A stretch of 64,000 nt of DNA from Tenacibaculum pelagium (lineage in GTDB: Bacteria; Bacteroidota; Bacteroidia; Flavobacteriales; Flavobacteriaceae). The notes below the pieces were generated by a model. The model was not told the origin of the DNA, ran no database searches, and saw only the letters and a program-made list of their open reading frames with translations. Where the stretch lies: positions 186,001 through 250,000 of the forward strand of contig NZ_JACGLS010000004.1 in the NCBI RefSeq assembly GCF_014062345.1. Direction: 5' to 3'. This document shows, one piece after another, positions 24,674 to 33,786 of this stretch. Each line of letters starts with the position of its first letter. The first letter of the stretch is position 1. The translations under genes and the position numbers were made by a program.

Positions 24674-25223
24674 TTTTAATGAATTTTTGAATTAGAAAAT
24701 AGCAGAAATTTATAAAAATGTATGCTATTCCGGTAATTATTAAAACAAATTTTATCGATGCAAAATAATAGGCTGTCGATGTCCAAAATTGATCGATATT
24801 ACCTAAAAGTAATTGTATTAATCCAACATTTTCTATCGCATCAAATAAGGCTGTGAAAAACTGTGCAAAAATGATGTATACTCCCACTTTATAAAAAGGA
24901 TGATTACTCCATAATTTTTGATTTAATTTATGGATTAATACCGCAATTAAAGAAGGATATAATAACATAAATAGATAGTCTAAACCTAAACTGAGTCCAG
25001 CGCTAATTTTTGATTTTAAATCCCAAGAATTTAAGATAGCTTTCGAGTCTTCAACATCACTTGCTAGCTCGAAAGAAATGATTCCGTTTTTACAAATGTC
25101 ATTTGTCAGAAAACTATCGAAATAAATCATAAAACAACCAACCACAATAGTTGTAAAAAGAATAAGAAAAGTAAAACTTTTTTCAGCTTTTTTAGATAGA
25201 TAAGAAAACGGAGAGGTTAACAT
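24666..25223 (-). CDS. Four-helix membrane protein of unknown function
   Basis: 185 residues from the ATG at 25221-25223. A longer frame reaches 25283, but that would overlap the start of the divergent hydrolase gene at 25267, so I prefer the shorter. Helices at about 18-36, 74-97, 111-131 and 152-177. The motif DAIENVGL in the third helix is striking but I do not recognise a family. It overlaps the brnQ start by 8 bases, hinting at a linked role. Confidence 0.7.
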   Translation of the reverse strand: MLTSPFSYLSKKAEKSFTFLILFTTIVVGCFMIYFDSFLTNDICKNGIISFELASDVEDSKAILNSWDLKSKISAGLSLGLDYLFMLLYPSLIAVLIHKLNQKLWSNHPFYKVGVYIIFAQFFTALFDAIENVGLIQLLLGNIDQFWTSTAYYFASIKFVLIITGIAYIFINFCYFLIQKFIKNE

Positions 25224-25266
25224 GAATTTAGAGTAAAAACTAGCGAAAGATACATATTTTTGTAAG

Positions 25267-26043
25267 ATGCAAAACTTTATCAATTATAAAAATAGTAAAA
25301 TAGCGTATTCAGATGTTGGAAAGGGAAGTGCTATAGTTTTACTACATGGGTTTTTAGAAAACTCCACAATGTGGAAGGATATTGTTTTTGAGCTATCTAA
25401 AAGAAATCGTGTGATTTGTATCGATTTATTAGGTCATGGAAATACAGAATGTATAGGATATGTACATTCTATGGATGATATGGCCGAAGCTGTAAAAGAG
25501 GTTTTAAACAGCTTGAGGATTCGTCGGTCAATTTTTATTGGGCATTCTATGGGAGGCTACGTTGCTTTAGCATTTGCAGAGAAATATCTTAAAAATGTAA
25601 AAGGTTTATGCTTGCTAAATTCTACCGCTCAAGCTGATAATGAAGAACGAAAGGAACTTAGAAAAAGAGCTTGTGATATGGCTCAGAAAAATCACGAGCC
25701 TTTAATAAAAATGTCAATTACGAATTTATTCTCAGAGAATAAACGATTAGAATTAATTGAAGAGATAGAGCAAGTAAAAAACGAAGCTTTAAAAGTATCC
25801 GTTAGAGGTTATATAGCTGCGAATGAAGGAATGCGTTTACGAGGTAACAAAGAAGTTGTATTAAAATCAATTGAAAAAAGATTAATAGTTCTTGGAAAAA
25901 AGGACCCAGTATTAAATTACGAATCAATTATTGATGAAGCTAAAAGAACAAATACACCTTTAGTAGAGCTACCAAATGGACACATGAGTTATCTAGAAGA
26001 TAAAGACGAAACGATTAAAATATTGAGAGCTTTTGTAAAGTAA
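25267..26043 (+). CDS. Alpha/beta hydrolase
   Basis: 258 residues, standard length. Oxyanion motif LLHGFLENS, nucleophile S94 in GHSMGGY, acid in LGKKDPVLN, and catalytic His in LPNGHMSYLED complete the triad. The small lid and the IDLLGHGNT strand are close to MenH- and BioH-like enzymes, but no menaquinone genes are near. Substrate unknown. It starts directly after a TTTTTG(T) -7-like element with a short leader, divergent from the brnQ unit. Confidence 0.9.
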   Translation: MQNFINYKNSKIAYSDVGKGSAIVLLHGFLENSTMWKDIVFELSKRNRVICIDLLGHGNTECIGYVHSMDDMAEAVKEVLNSLRIRRSIFIGHSMGGYVALAFAEKYLKNVKGLCLLNSTAQADNEERKELRKRACDMAQKNHEPLIKMSITNLFSENKRLELIEEIEQVKNEALKVSVRGYIAANEGMRLRGNKEVVLKSIEKRLIVLGKKDPVLNYESIIDEAKRTNTPLVELPNGHMSYLEDKDETIKILRAFVK

Positions 26044-26099
26044 TAATGGCATAAAAATTGTTGAACTGTAGCTTAAATTTTAAAACTAAATATTAAGCT

Positions 26100-26672
26100 A
26101 TGAAAAAGAAATTACTACTATTATTTGTTACGATTTTCACATTATCATTTTCTGCTTTTTCGCAAGAAGAACCAGAATTACAATCAATGTTTAAGACTGA
26201 TTTTAATTTTGCAGGTTTAGGTTTGTCTTACGAAGTACCGATAGCAAAAGAATGGACAATTGATTTAAGTGCTGGTGTCGGAGCATCTGCAAATGTAAGA
26301 AGCTCTTACGAAGTTAGATGGGACTTAAATAGATCTCCTTCCGCTTATTTTAAATCAGAAGTAAAATATAATTACAATTTTAAAAAGCGTTTTAAAAAAG
26401 GGAAGAATGTTACTAATAATTCTAGTAATTATTTAGCGTTTCAAACAAAGTATATTACGTCGAGATTTGATAACGATCCATATTTATTTACAGCAAATAA
26501 CGTTTTAGCAAGTGAATTTCACTGGGGGTTACAACGATCTTTAGGTGGTAATTGGTTGTTTAATTTTCATACTGGACTTGGAATTGCTAAAGACTTTGAT
26601 TTAGGAAATCAGAAAAGTTTAACAAATTTGTATTTGGCGATAGGACTAAAATTCTCGTACAAACTTTTTTAA
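26100..26672 (+). CDS. Predicted outer-membrane or periplasmic protein
   Basis: 190 residues with a signal peptide (1-21, ending SAFSQE). The mature part shows repeated amphipathic strands (LGLSYEVPIAKEWTIDLSAGV, YLAIGLKFSYKLF) and ends in a hydrophobic aromatic residue, consistent with an 8-strand beta-barrel. I do not recognise a named family. Single gene with its own terminator at 26678-26706. Confidence 0.72.
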   Translation: MKKKLLLLFVTIFTLSFSAFSQEEPELQSMFKTDFNFAGLGLSYEVPIAKEWTIDLSAGVGASANVRSSYEVRWDLNRSPSAYFKSEVKYNYNFKKRFKKGKNVTNNSSNYLAFQTKYITSRFDNDPYLFTANNVLASEFHWGLQRSLGGNWLFNFHTGLGIAKDFDLGNQKSLTNLYLAIGLKFSYKLF

Positions 26673-26677
26673 ATAAC

Positions 26678-26706
26678 AAAACTCCATCAGAATAGATGGA
26701 GTTTTT
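26678..26706 (+). terminator. Terminator after the 190-residue barrel protein
   Basis: Stem AAAACTCCATC / GATGGAGTTTT with six-base loop and T-run. Confidence 0.83.
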
Positions 26707-26739
26707 CTTTTTTGTAATTTCGCCAAAAATCAACCTATC

Positions 26740-27393
26740 ATGAGAATTCATCATTTAGCAAAAGAAAATTCAATCCTTAACAAGTTTTTAGCTGAAATTA
26801 GAGATGTAAATATTCAAAAAGACTCGATGCGTTTTCGTAGAAATATTGAGCGAATCGGAGAGGTTTTAAGTTATGAATTAAGTAAAGAACTTTCTTTTAA
26901 AAACAAGGAGGTAGAAACTCCATTAGGAGTTAAGCCAACAAACTTACCAGTAAATGATGTGGTTTTATGTTCTATTCTTAGAGCAGGTTTACCTTTACAT
27001 AACGGTTTGTTGAATTATTTTGATGATGCAGAAAATGCTTTTATATCAGCTTACCGTCATCACCCAAATAATGATGAAGAATTTGAGATAGTTGTTGAGT
27101 ATTTTGCTTCCCCTTCAATTGATGGGAAAACATTATTGTTGGTAGATCCGATGTTAGCAACAGGGAGATCGTTAGTAGCGGTTTATGAAGCGATAAAAAA
27201 ATACGGAACACCTAAAAATATTCAAATAGTTTCGGTTATAGGTTCAGCTGAGGGTATAGATTATATCAAAGAACACTTTCCTGAAGATACCGATTTATGG
27301 ATTGCAGATATAGATAAAGATTTAAATGATAAAGGATATATTATTCCTGGTTTAGGTGATGCAGGCGATTTAGCATTCGGGGCTAAAATGTAA
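26740..27393 (+). CDS. upp: Uracil phosphoribosyltransferase
   Basis: 217 residues. The PRPP-binding loop LLVDPMLATGRSLVAVYEAI is intact (Gly to Arg near the end of the loop relative to E. coli), SILRAGLPL and the C-terminal GLGDAGDLAFG uracil motif are present. Pyrimidine salvage: uracil plus PRPP to UMP. Its stop abuts the stop of the convergent membrane gene (27393/27394), with no room for a terminator. Confidence 0.96.
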   Translation: MRIHHLAKENSILNKFLAEIRDVNIQKDSMRFRRNIERIGEVLSYELSKELSFKNKEVETPLGVKPTNLPVNDVVLCSILRAGLPLHNGLLNYFDDAENAFISAYRHHPNNDEEFEIVVEYFASPSIDGKTLLLVDPMLATGRSLVAVYEAIKKYGTPKNIQIVSVIGSAEGIDYIKEHFPEDTDLWIADIDKDLNDKGYIIPGLGDAGDLAFGAKM

Positions 27394-28296
27394 CTACAAG
27401 AAAAAGCTAGTAAAAGATAGCACCAAAAATAGTATTAAGATAATATCTACTATTAATTTCTTTTTTATCATTTCTAATCCGTTGGTTAAAACAACTGCTG
27501 TAGGAAAGAATAAGAATAGTAATTCACTAATTTTTCTTTCATTAAACAGTCCTACTAAAATAGTAGCTGATACCAAGTGAATTAAAATTAAAATCCAGTT
27601 TTTTCTAAATTTATTTTTAACAGCTAAAGTTTTAGGTGTTTTTAAAAACAAAGCAAATATTGTGAAAAATCCAATAAAAATCATTGGAAGTAAATATTTG
27701 TTGTTTAGATATAATTCAAAATTATAATCAATACTCCAATTAAAAAGTTTGTTGAAATCCTCTGTTTTGTCGTACCAAAAACAATATGTAAAATATAAAA
27801 AAACAGGAGAGAAAAATCCTATTAGAGGTGTAAGAAGTGTTTGGTAGGTAAAACGCTGATGTAAGTATATAGAAGCAAATAAAAGCAAACCGAAAAGCGC
27901 TGTTAAAGGTTCAATTAAAAAAGAAATTCCAAGCCATAACCCACCATCAAATATTTTGTGTAATGTGTTTTTAGAGGTTTGTAAACTATATACTTTTCTA
28001 AGAAATAAAAGCACAGTTAAGTTGGCGTAAAATGTATTGTTAATATTTATTGTTTCAGTAAAAAAACCAATAAGTATCACAAAAAATAAAAAGGCATATG
28101 AATTGTCGAATGTTATTTTGTTTTTCGCAATAATGAAGTTGAAAACAGAAAAAACAACAATAAACCAAAGTAATTCTTTTAGAATTTCAAGCGAAAATTC
28201 TTTAGAAAAAGTACTCAAGGTAAAATAGCCTAAAAAAAGTGCAAATAGCACTATAAAATTTACTGGTTTAGATTTACCGAAAAAATTGGCTAACAT
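27394..28296 (-). CDS. Polytopic membrane protein (DUF6427-like)
   Basis: 300 residues with about 9-10 membrane helices (first at about 12-30). I place it with a flavobacterial family of unknown function often found beside upp; the DUF6427 label is from memory and unverified. No catalytic residues stand out. It is divergent from the small 72-residue membrane gene; both promoters lie in the 42-bp gap 28297-28338. Confidence 0.68.
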   Translation of the reverse strand: MLANFFGKSKPVNFIVLFALFLGYFTLSTFSKEFSLEILKELLWFIVVFSVFNFIIAKNKITFDNSYAFLFFVILIGFFTETININNTFYANLTVLLFLRKVYSLQTSKNTLHKIFDGGLWLGISFLIEPLTALFGLLLFASIYLHQRFTYQTLLTPLIGFFSPVFLYFTYCFWYDKTEDFNKLFNWSIDYNFELYLNNKYLLPMIFIGFFTIFALFLKTPKTLAVKNKFRKNWILILIHLVSATILVGLFNERKISELLFLFFPTAVVLTNGLEMIKKKLIVDIILILFLVLSFTSFFL

Positions 28297-28338
28297 GGTT
28301 TCTTTTTATATTTTTGCAAACGTAAAGATAATCAAGTT

Positions 28339-28557
28339 ATGTTAGGATTAAATATTTTTAGATTAATAGGAAGTTTTTTTGAATTCATTTTAACACCATT
28401 TAAATGGTTACGTTTAGATGTGGCAAAAGGAGATGCTGGATGGTGGACTTCAAATGCTGTTAACTGGATTTTCTTATTAGTCTTAATAGTATTATTTGCT
28501 TATTGGATGCAACAAAGTGCTATCTTCTTGAAAGAAGGAACTGAAGATAGAGCTTAA
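28339..28557 (+). CDS. Small membrane protein (DUF6341-like)
   Basis: 72 residues with a hydrophobic segment at the N-terminus (LIGSFFEFILTPFKWL) and a clear membrane helix (about 41-59, WIFLLVLIVLFAYWM). It has the look of a short flavobacteria-specific family (DUF6341 from memory). A TATATTTTTG element precedes it. trmB begins 11 bases after its stop, so the two are likely one operon. Function unknown. Confidence 0.7.
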   Translation: MLGLNIFRLIGSFFEFILTPFKWLRLDVAKGDAGWWTSNAVNWIFLLVLIVLFAYWMQQSAIFLKEGTEDRA

Positions 28558-28568
28558 TACCTACCACA

Positions 28569-29240
28569 TTGGGAAGCAAAAACAAATTAAAACGTTTCAA
28601 AGAGAATGAAACGTTTGCTAATGTACTTCAACCATCTAGAGAAGAAGTTACTAGTGATTTTTCTTTAAAAGGAAAATGGAACACCTTTTTTAAAAACGAC
28701 AATCCTATTGTTTTAGAATTGGGTTGTGGTAAAGGTGAATATACCATTGCATTAGCAGAAAAAAATCCAAATAAAAATTTTATTGGAATAGATATTAAAG
28801 GTGCCCGTTTTTGGCGTGGAGCTAAAACTGCTATCGAAAACGATATGCAAAATGTAGCCTTTATTAGAACTCAAATAGAATTGGTAGATTATATTTTTGC
28901 TGAAAATGAAGTGGATGAAATCTGGATTACTTTCCCAGATCCGCAAATAAAATACCAGCGTACAAAACATAGAATGACCAACGCTACTTTCTTAAAAAGA
29001 TATCATACTATTTTAAAAGAAGGAGGAATAATGAACTTAAAAACCGATAGCGAATTTATGCACGGTTATACTTTAGGTTTGTTACATGGAGAAGGTCATG
29101 AAATTTTACACGCAAATCATAATGTGTATAAGAATGAAGGGGCTCCAGAAGAAGTAACTTCTACACAAACTTTTTACGAAAAACAATATTTAGAAATTGG
29201 GAAACCGATTACTTATATTCGTTTCAAATTAAATTATTAA
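28569..29240 (+). CDS. trmB: tRNA (guanine-N7-)-methyltransferase
   Basis: 223 residues starting at TTG (28569); the family begins MGSKNKLKRF in flavobacteria and no ATG is nearby. The SAM-binding motif LELGCGKGEYTIALA and the catalytic ITFPDPQIK motif are clear. It makes m7G46 in tRNA. It follows the 72-residue membrane gene by 11 bases. Confidence 0.95.
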   Translation: MGSKNKLKRFKENETFANVLQPSREEVTSDFSLKGKWNTFFKNDNPIVLELGCGKGEYTIALAEKNPNKNFIGIDIKGARFWRGAKTAIENDMQNVAFIRTQIELVDYIFAENEVDEIWITFPDPQIKYQRTKHRMTNATFLKRYHTILKEGGIMNLKTDSEFMHGYTLGLLHGEGHEILHANHNVYKNEGAPEEVTSTQTFYEKQYLEIGKPITYIRFKLNY

Positions 29241-29309
29241 CTGTATTTTTTTGAAAGGGTGGCGTAATGTTCTCGCCATACATAGAGTAAATAATTAAAG
29301 TACTCGAAA

Positions 29310-29921
29310 ATGATTTTATCTCATTTGGTTTTAGGATTTGTAACTTCCTTTATAGGTTATACTCCACCAAGTATGTTAAATATTACTGCGAGTAAAATTT
29401 ACATAGAGAACAATAAAAAAATAGCAAGACAATTTATAATTGGAGTTTCAACAATTGTATTAATTCAAGTCTTTTTAGCGATAAAGATTTCAGAATTTTT
29501 AGAAAAACAACCTCAATTAATTCACTGGATTCAAAATTTAGGGATTGTAATTTTTTCAATTCTTTCAATACTTTTTATTTACAAAGGATTATCTAGTCAA
29601 AAAACGCAAGAAATAAAGCCTGTTAAAAACGGATTTCTTTTTGGTTTGTCATTATCATCTATAAACATGTTTGCAATTCCTTTTTTTGCAATTACACATT
29701 CATCATTTGTAATGCATGGTTGGGCAATGTCTGGTTTTGCATGCACTTCTTTATTTGGTATAGGAACTGTTTTGGGAACTTTTGCTATTTTAAGCAGTTA
29801 TGTTTTTTTAGCAAAAAAAGTAGAAGATAAAATTATTACTTATGCTAAATACTTTAATTTACTTATCGGAATAATTACAGGAATTGTGGCTGTTTATTCC
29901 ATCATAAAACTGTATTTTTAA
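29310..29921 (+). CDS. LysE family transporter
   Basis: 203 residues with six predicted membrane helices. The opening GFVTSFIGYTPPSMLNITA corresponds to the LysE/RhtB consensus of a G-x-x-x-x-x-P-G signature in the first helix. It likely exports amino acids or related small molecules. The stop adjoins the start of the alkyltransferase-like gene, 3 bases apart, so they are co-transcribed. Confidence 0.85.
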   Translation: MILSHLVLGFVTSFIGYTPPSMLNITASKIYIENNKKIARQFIIGVSTIVLIQVFLAIKISEFLEKQPQLIHWIQNLGIVIFSILSILFIYKGLSSQKTQEIKPVKNGFLFGLSLSSINMFAIPFFAITHSSFVMHGWAMSGFACTSLFGIGTVLGTFAILSSYVFLAKKVEDKIITYAKYFNLLIGIITGIVAVYSIIKLYF

Positions 29922-29924
29922 TTG

Positions 29925-30254
29925 ATGGAAAATAAGTCGGATAATTTTTTTGAAAAGTCATACGCTGTGGCTCGTTTAATTCCTCATGGTAGGGTTACAA
30001 GTTACGGAGCTATTGCCAAATATTTAGGGGCAGCTCGTTCTGCAAGAATGGTTGGTTGGGCAATGAATAACTCTAGCACTAAAGATGTTCCTGCACATCG
30101 AGTAGTAAATAGAAAAGGAGTTTTAACGGGCAAACATCATTTTGATGGAACTAATTTAATGCAACAATTATTAGAAAGCGAGGGAATTGTTGTAATTGAT
30201 AATCAAATACAAGATTTAGAAACTGTTTTTTGGGATCCTTCTAAGGAGCTTTAA
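29925..30254 (+). CDS. Alkyltransferase-like (ATL) DNA repair protein
   Basis: 109 residues from ATG at 29925 (a TTG three bases earlier is less likely). It has the DNA-binding half of O6-alkylguanine-DNA alkyltransferase (IPHGRVTSYGAIAKYLG, ARMVGWAMNNS), but the active-site PCHRV reads PAHRV, so the alkyl-accepting Cys is Ala. ATL proteins bind O6-alkylguanine without repair and pass the lesion to nucleotide excision repair. Family known; the partner here is inferred. Confidence 0.92.
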   Translation: MENKSDNFFEKSYAVARLIPHGRVTSYGAIAKYLGAARSARMVGWAMNNSSTKDVPAHRVVNRKGVLTGKHHFDGTNLMQQLLESEGIVVIDNQIQDLETVFWDPSKEL

Positions 30255-30256
30255 AT

Positions 30257-31153
30257 TTATTCTCCATTTGCAATTTTATTTCTCAATTCCTTAGTAGTTA
30301 AAGTACTTTTGTCATGACTCCATCCTGGAGGTTTAACTAAATATTTAATTCCATTTATAAAGCTACCACTTTTAAAAACTCTTGTTAACATATTTCTCCA
30401 TTCATGAAACTCTACATTAAATATATTGTGAGTTTTAATATTGGAAGTTAATCCATAAGTTGGAGTTTCTTCTTCTTGCTGAAAAGTGCCAAACATGCGA
30501 TCCCAGACAATTAAAACACCAGCATGATTTTTATCCAGATATTTTAAATCAGAACCATGATGTACTCTGTGATGCGAAGGCGTATTAAAAACAAACTCAA
30601 ACCATTTAGGGAGTTTATTTACTTTTTCGGTATGTATCCAATATTGATAAATAAAATTTAGTGTTTTTACTGCGAATAACTGTAGTGGATGAAACCCTAA
30701 TATTGGTAACCAAATCCAAAATAAAAAATGTCCAGTTACATCATATGTCCAAGTTTTTCGTAATGCTGTAGAGAAATTAAATCGTTCAGAAGAATGATGT
30801 ACTACATGACTAGCCCAGTAAAACGAAACTGTATGCGCTATTCTATGCCCCCAATAAAAAGTAAAGTCATCTAAAAAGAAAAGAACTATCCAAGATGTCC
30901 AATTTTCATAACTAATGGTAAATAATCTAAAATGATCATAGACATAAAAAAACAAGATTAATTTTAATGATTTAGTAAGTAAAGAAATTACAAAAAATAT
31001 CAAACCTGAAGCTATGTTTACACTCGAGTCTTTTAATTCATGACTTTGTTTTCTGTCTTTCCATCCAAGGTAAACTTCAATTAAAATTAAAAGAATAAAT
31101 AAAGGGATTGCAATAGGGTATGCAAAAGTGTTTATTTGGTTAATAATGTCCAT
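30257..31153 (-). CDS. Sterol desaturase/fatty acid hydroxylase family protein (1)
   Basis: 298 residues, about five membrane helices. Histidine boxes for a di-iron site are intact: HRIAH, HVVHHS and HRVHH, with DDFTFYWGHR ahead. Such integral membrane enzymes hydroxylate or desaturate lipids with O2 and electrons from ferredoxin or cytochrome b5. A paralogue with the same boxes lies at 34369-35265, in an operon with ferredoxin and its reductase. This copy is monocistronic and divergent from mrp. The lipid substrate is unknown. Confidence 0.9.
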   Translation of the reverse strand: MDIINQINTFAYPIAIPLFILLILIEVYLGWKDRKQSHELKDSSVNIASGLIFFVISLLTKSLKLILFFYVYDHFRLFTISYENWTSWIVLFFLDDFTFYWGHRIAHTVSFYWASHVVHHSSERFNFSTALRKTWTYDVTGHFLFWIWLPILGFHPLQLFAVKTLNFIYQYWIHTEKVNKLPKWFEFVFNTPSHHRVHHGSDLKYLDKNHAGVLIVWDRMFGTFQQEEETPTYGLTSNIKTHNIFNVEFHEWRNMLTRVFKSGSFINGIKYLVKPPGWSHDKSTLTTKELRNKIANGE

Positions 31154-31280
31154 AGTTTTGCGAAAATACTAAAAATAAATAGCCTTTATGTTGCAATAAA
31201 TAATGCCTATCTAAACGCTTTATTTTCTGAGGGCTAAAATGTATCTTTGCAATTTAGAATTAATTTAATTAAACACTCTA

Positions 31281-32411
31281 ATGAGTTTTAAGAAACAAGA
31301 TATATACAAGGCGTTAGAAACAATAACTGCACCAGGAGAAGGTAAAAGTTTAGTAGAAAACGAAAACATAAAAAATGTAGTTGCTTTTGGTGAGGAAGTT
31401 ATTGTTGATGTAACAATTTCGAATCCATCTTTACAAGCAAAAAAGAAAGTAGAAGTAGAAATCATGAAGGCGATTCACGAACATGTTGGTCAAAAGATTG
31501 ATGTGAAAGTGAATGTAAAAGTTGAGGTTCAACAAAAAGAGAATCCAAATCAAATTAGAGGGAAAGAAATTCCTAATATTCAAAACATAATTGCGGTAGC
31601 ATCTGGTAAAGGAGGCGTAGGTAAATCTACCATTACTTCTAACATGGCAGTGTCTTTAGCAAAAATGGGATTCAAAGTTGGTGTTTTAGATGCTGATGTG
31701 TATGGACCATCTCAACACTTAATGTTTAATGTAGAAAGTGAAAAACCATTAGCGGTAAACGTAAATGGACGTTCTAAAATGAAGCCGGTAGAAAGTTACG
31801 GAGTTAAATTATTGTCTTTAGGATTTTTTACAGATCCTAGTCAAGCAGTAATTTGGCGTGGACCAATGGCTTCGAAAGCATTAAACCAGTTAATTTTCGA
31901 TGCTGATTGGGGAGAGTTAGATTTCTTATTAATCGATTTACCTCCAGGAACAGGAGATGTGCATTTATCAATTGTACAAGCTGTACCAATTAATGGAGCG
32001 GTTGTTGTAAGTACACCACAAAACATAGCTTTAGCAGATGCTAAAAAAGGAGTGGCAATGTTTCAACAAGAAAGTATTAATGTACCAGTGTTAGGTATCG
32101 TTGAAAACATGGCGTATTTTACACCTGCAGAATTACCAGATAATAAATATTATATTTTTGGTGAAGGAGGCGCTAAGAATTTAGCAGAAGATATTAAAAC
32201 TAGTTTCTTAGGAGAAATTCCTTTAGTACAAAGTATTCGTGAAGCAGGTGATGCAGGGCATCCTGTAGCTTTACAAAATGATACGCCTTTAGAAAAAGCG
32301 TTTACTGATGTAACTAAAGAAATGGTTTCTGAATTATTAAAAAGAAATGCAAACTTACCACCAACAGAAGTAGTACGTATAACTACAATGAGTGGTTGTA
32401 GCACAAAATAA
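31281..32411 (+). CDS. mrp: Mrp/ApbC family Fe-S cluster carrier ATPase
   Basis: 376 residues. An N-terminal MIP18/DUF59-like domain (about 1-85) is followed by a P-loop ATPase with the deviant Walker A GKGGVGKST (residues about 107-115) and DLPPGTGD. The C-terminus carries a single Cys in TMSGCSTK, where other Mrp proteins have CxxC. It transfers Fe-S clusters to apoproteins. A TATCTTTG element at 31242-31249 is the likely -7 box. It is the first gene of an Fe-S and electron-transfer operon. Confidence 0.93.
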   Translation: MSFKKQDIYKALETITAPGEGKSLVENENIKNVVAFGEEVIVDVTISNPSLQAKKKVEVEIMKAIHEHVGQKIDVKVNVKVEVQQKENPNQIRGKEIPNIQNIIAVASGKGGVGKSTITSNMAVSLAKMGFKVGVLDADVYGPSQHLMFNVESEKPLAVNVNGRSKMKPVESYGVKLLSLGFFTDPSQAVIWRGPMASKALNQLIFDADWGELDFLLIDLPPGTGDVHLSIVQAVPINGAVVVSTPQNIALADAKKGVAMFQQESINVPVLGIVENMAYFTPAELPDNKYYIFGEGGAKNLAEDIKTSFLGEIPLVQSIREAGDAGHPVALQNDTPLEKAFTDVTKEMVSELLKRNANLPPTEVVRITTMSGCSTK

Positions 32412-32420
32412 TCTAAGATT

Positions 32421-32657
32421 ATGACAGCAACAGAAATAAAAAATAATGTAGAAAAAGCTTTAGAAGAAATTCGTCCTTTCTTAGTGAGTGACGGAGGAAA
32501 TATTAAGTTATTATCTATAGAAAATAATAAAGTAAAAGTTCAATTAGAAGGAGCTTGTAGTGGTTGTTCTGTAAATCAAATGACGTTAAAAAACGGAGTT
32601 GAAGCAACCATTAAAAAATATGCACCAGTAATTGAAGAAGTAATTAATGTAGCTTAA
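32421..32657 (+). CDS. NifU C-terminal domain Fe-S carrier protein
   Basis: 78 residues, a free NifU-like domain with the cluster-binding CSGC motif (ACSGCSVNQMTLKNGVE). Such Nfu proteins carry a 4Fe-4S cluster as a dimer. It follows mrp by 9 bases and both serve cluster delivery, so co-function is likely. Confidence 0.95.
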   Translation: MTATEIKNNVEKALEEIRPFLVSDGGNIKLLSIENNKVKVQLEGACSGCSVNQMTLKNGVEATIKKYAPVIEEVINVA

Positions 32658-32721
32658 CTGATAAAAATCAGTTTTTAAAGAAGGTATAAGAATTAATTTT
32701 ACTTGATTTTAGTATTTTAAA

Positions 32722-33777
32722 ATGATTAAGACAGATATACTCATTATCGGTGCAGGACCTACTGGTTTATTCACCGTTTTTGAAGCAGGATTATTAAAGT
32801 TAAAGTGTCATTTAATTGATGCGTTACCACAACCAGGTGGGCAATGCTCAGAAATATATCCTAAAAAACCAATATTCGATATTCCGGCATATCCAGAAAT
32901 TTTAGCAGGTGATTTAACCGATAAATTAATGGAACAAATTAAACAGTTCGAACCTGGATTTACTTTGGGTGAACGTGCTGATACTATCGAAAAACAAGAA
33001 GATGGAAACTTTATTGTAACCACTAATAAAGGAACAAAACACCAAGCACCTGTAGTAGCTATTGCTGGAGGATTAGGAAGTTTTGAACCTCGTAAACCGC
33101 CAATTCCTAACATCGCTAATTTTGAAGATAAAGGAGTTGAGTATATGATTCGTGAACCAGAATTATATCGTAATAAAGATGTAGTAATTGCTGGTGGTGG
33201 AGATTCTGCTTTAGACTGGTCTATTTTCTTGACTGACGTTGCAAAATCTGTAACATTAATACATAGAAGAAATGAATTTAGAGGTCATTTAGATTCTGTT
33301 GATCAAGTTCAAAAATTAAAAAACGAAGGAAAAATTAATTTGATAACTCCAGCTGAAGTAAAAGGAGTTGTTGGAGAAAATCATATTGAAGGAGTTGTAG
33401 TTGCGCAAAAAGATAAAGAAGAGTTTACTTTAGCTTGCGATCACTTTATTCCATTATTCGGATTGTCGCCTAAGTTAGGTCCGATTGCCGATTGGGGATT
33501 AGAAATAGAGAAAAATGCTATTAAAGTAAATAACGCTTTAGATTATCAAACAAACATTCCTGGTATTTATGCGATTGGAGATGTAAATACATATCCTGGA
33601 AAATTAAAGTTGATTTTATGTGGTTTTCATGAAGCTACTTTAATGTGTCAAAGTGCTTTTCAACGTATTTTTCCAGATAAAAAATATGTAATGAAATATA
33701 CAACTGTAGGTGGAGTTACAGGGTTTGACGGTACTAAAAAAGAAGCGCCAAAAGCAGTAGTTAAAAAGATTGAGTAG
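32722..33777 (+). CDS. Ferredoxin/thioredoxin-reductase-like NAD(P)H flavoprotein (FNR type 2)
   Basis: 351 residues. FAD-binding GAGPTGLFTVFEAG at about residues 8-21, NAD(P) motif IAGGGDSALDWS, and FALIPLFG-like C-terminal elements. There is no CxxC of thioredoxin reductase in the NAD domain, which points to the thioredoxin-reductase-like ferredoxin-NADP reductases (YumC type). The 2Fe-2S ferredoxin 1.5 kb downstream on the same strand is a likely partner. Confidence 0.9.
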   Translation: MIKTDILIIGAGPTGLFTVFEAGLLKLKCHLIDALPQPGGQCSEIYPKKPIFDIPAYPEILAGDLTDKLMEQIKQFEPGFTLGERADTIEKQEDGNFIVTTNKGTKHQAPVVAIAGGLGSFEPRKPPIPNIANFEDKGVEYMIREPELYRNKDVVIAGGGDSALDWSIFLTDVAKSVTLIHRRNEFRGHLDSVDQVQKLKNEGKINLITPAEVKGVVGENHIEGVVVAQKDKEEFTLACDHFIPLFGLSPKLGPIADWGLEIEKNAIKVNNALDYQTNIPGIYAIGDVNTYPGKLKLILCGFHEATLMCQSAFQRIFPDKKYVMKYTTVGGVTGFDGTKKEAPKAVVKKIE

Positions 33778-33786
33778 TTTACTGTA

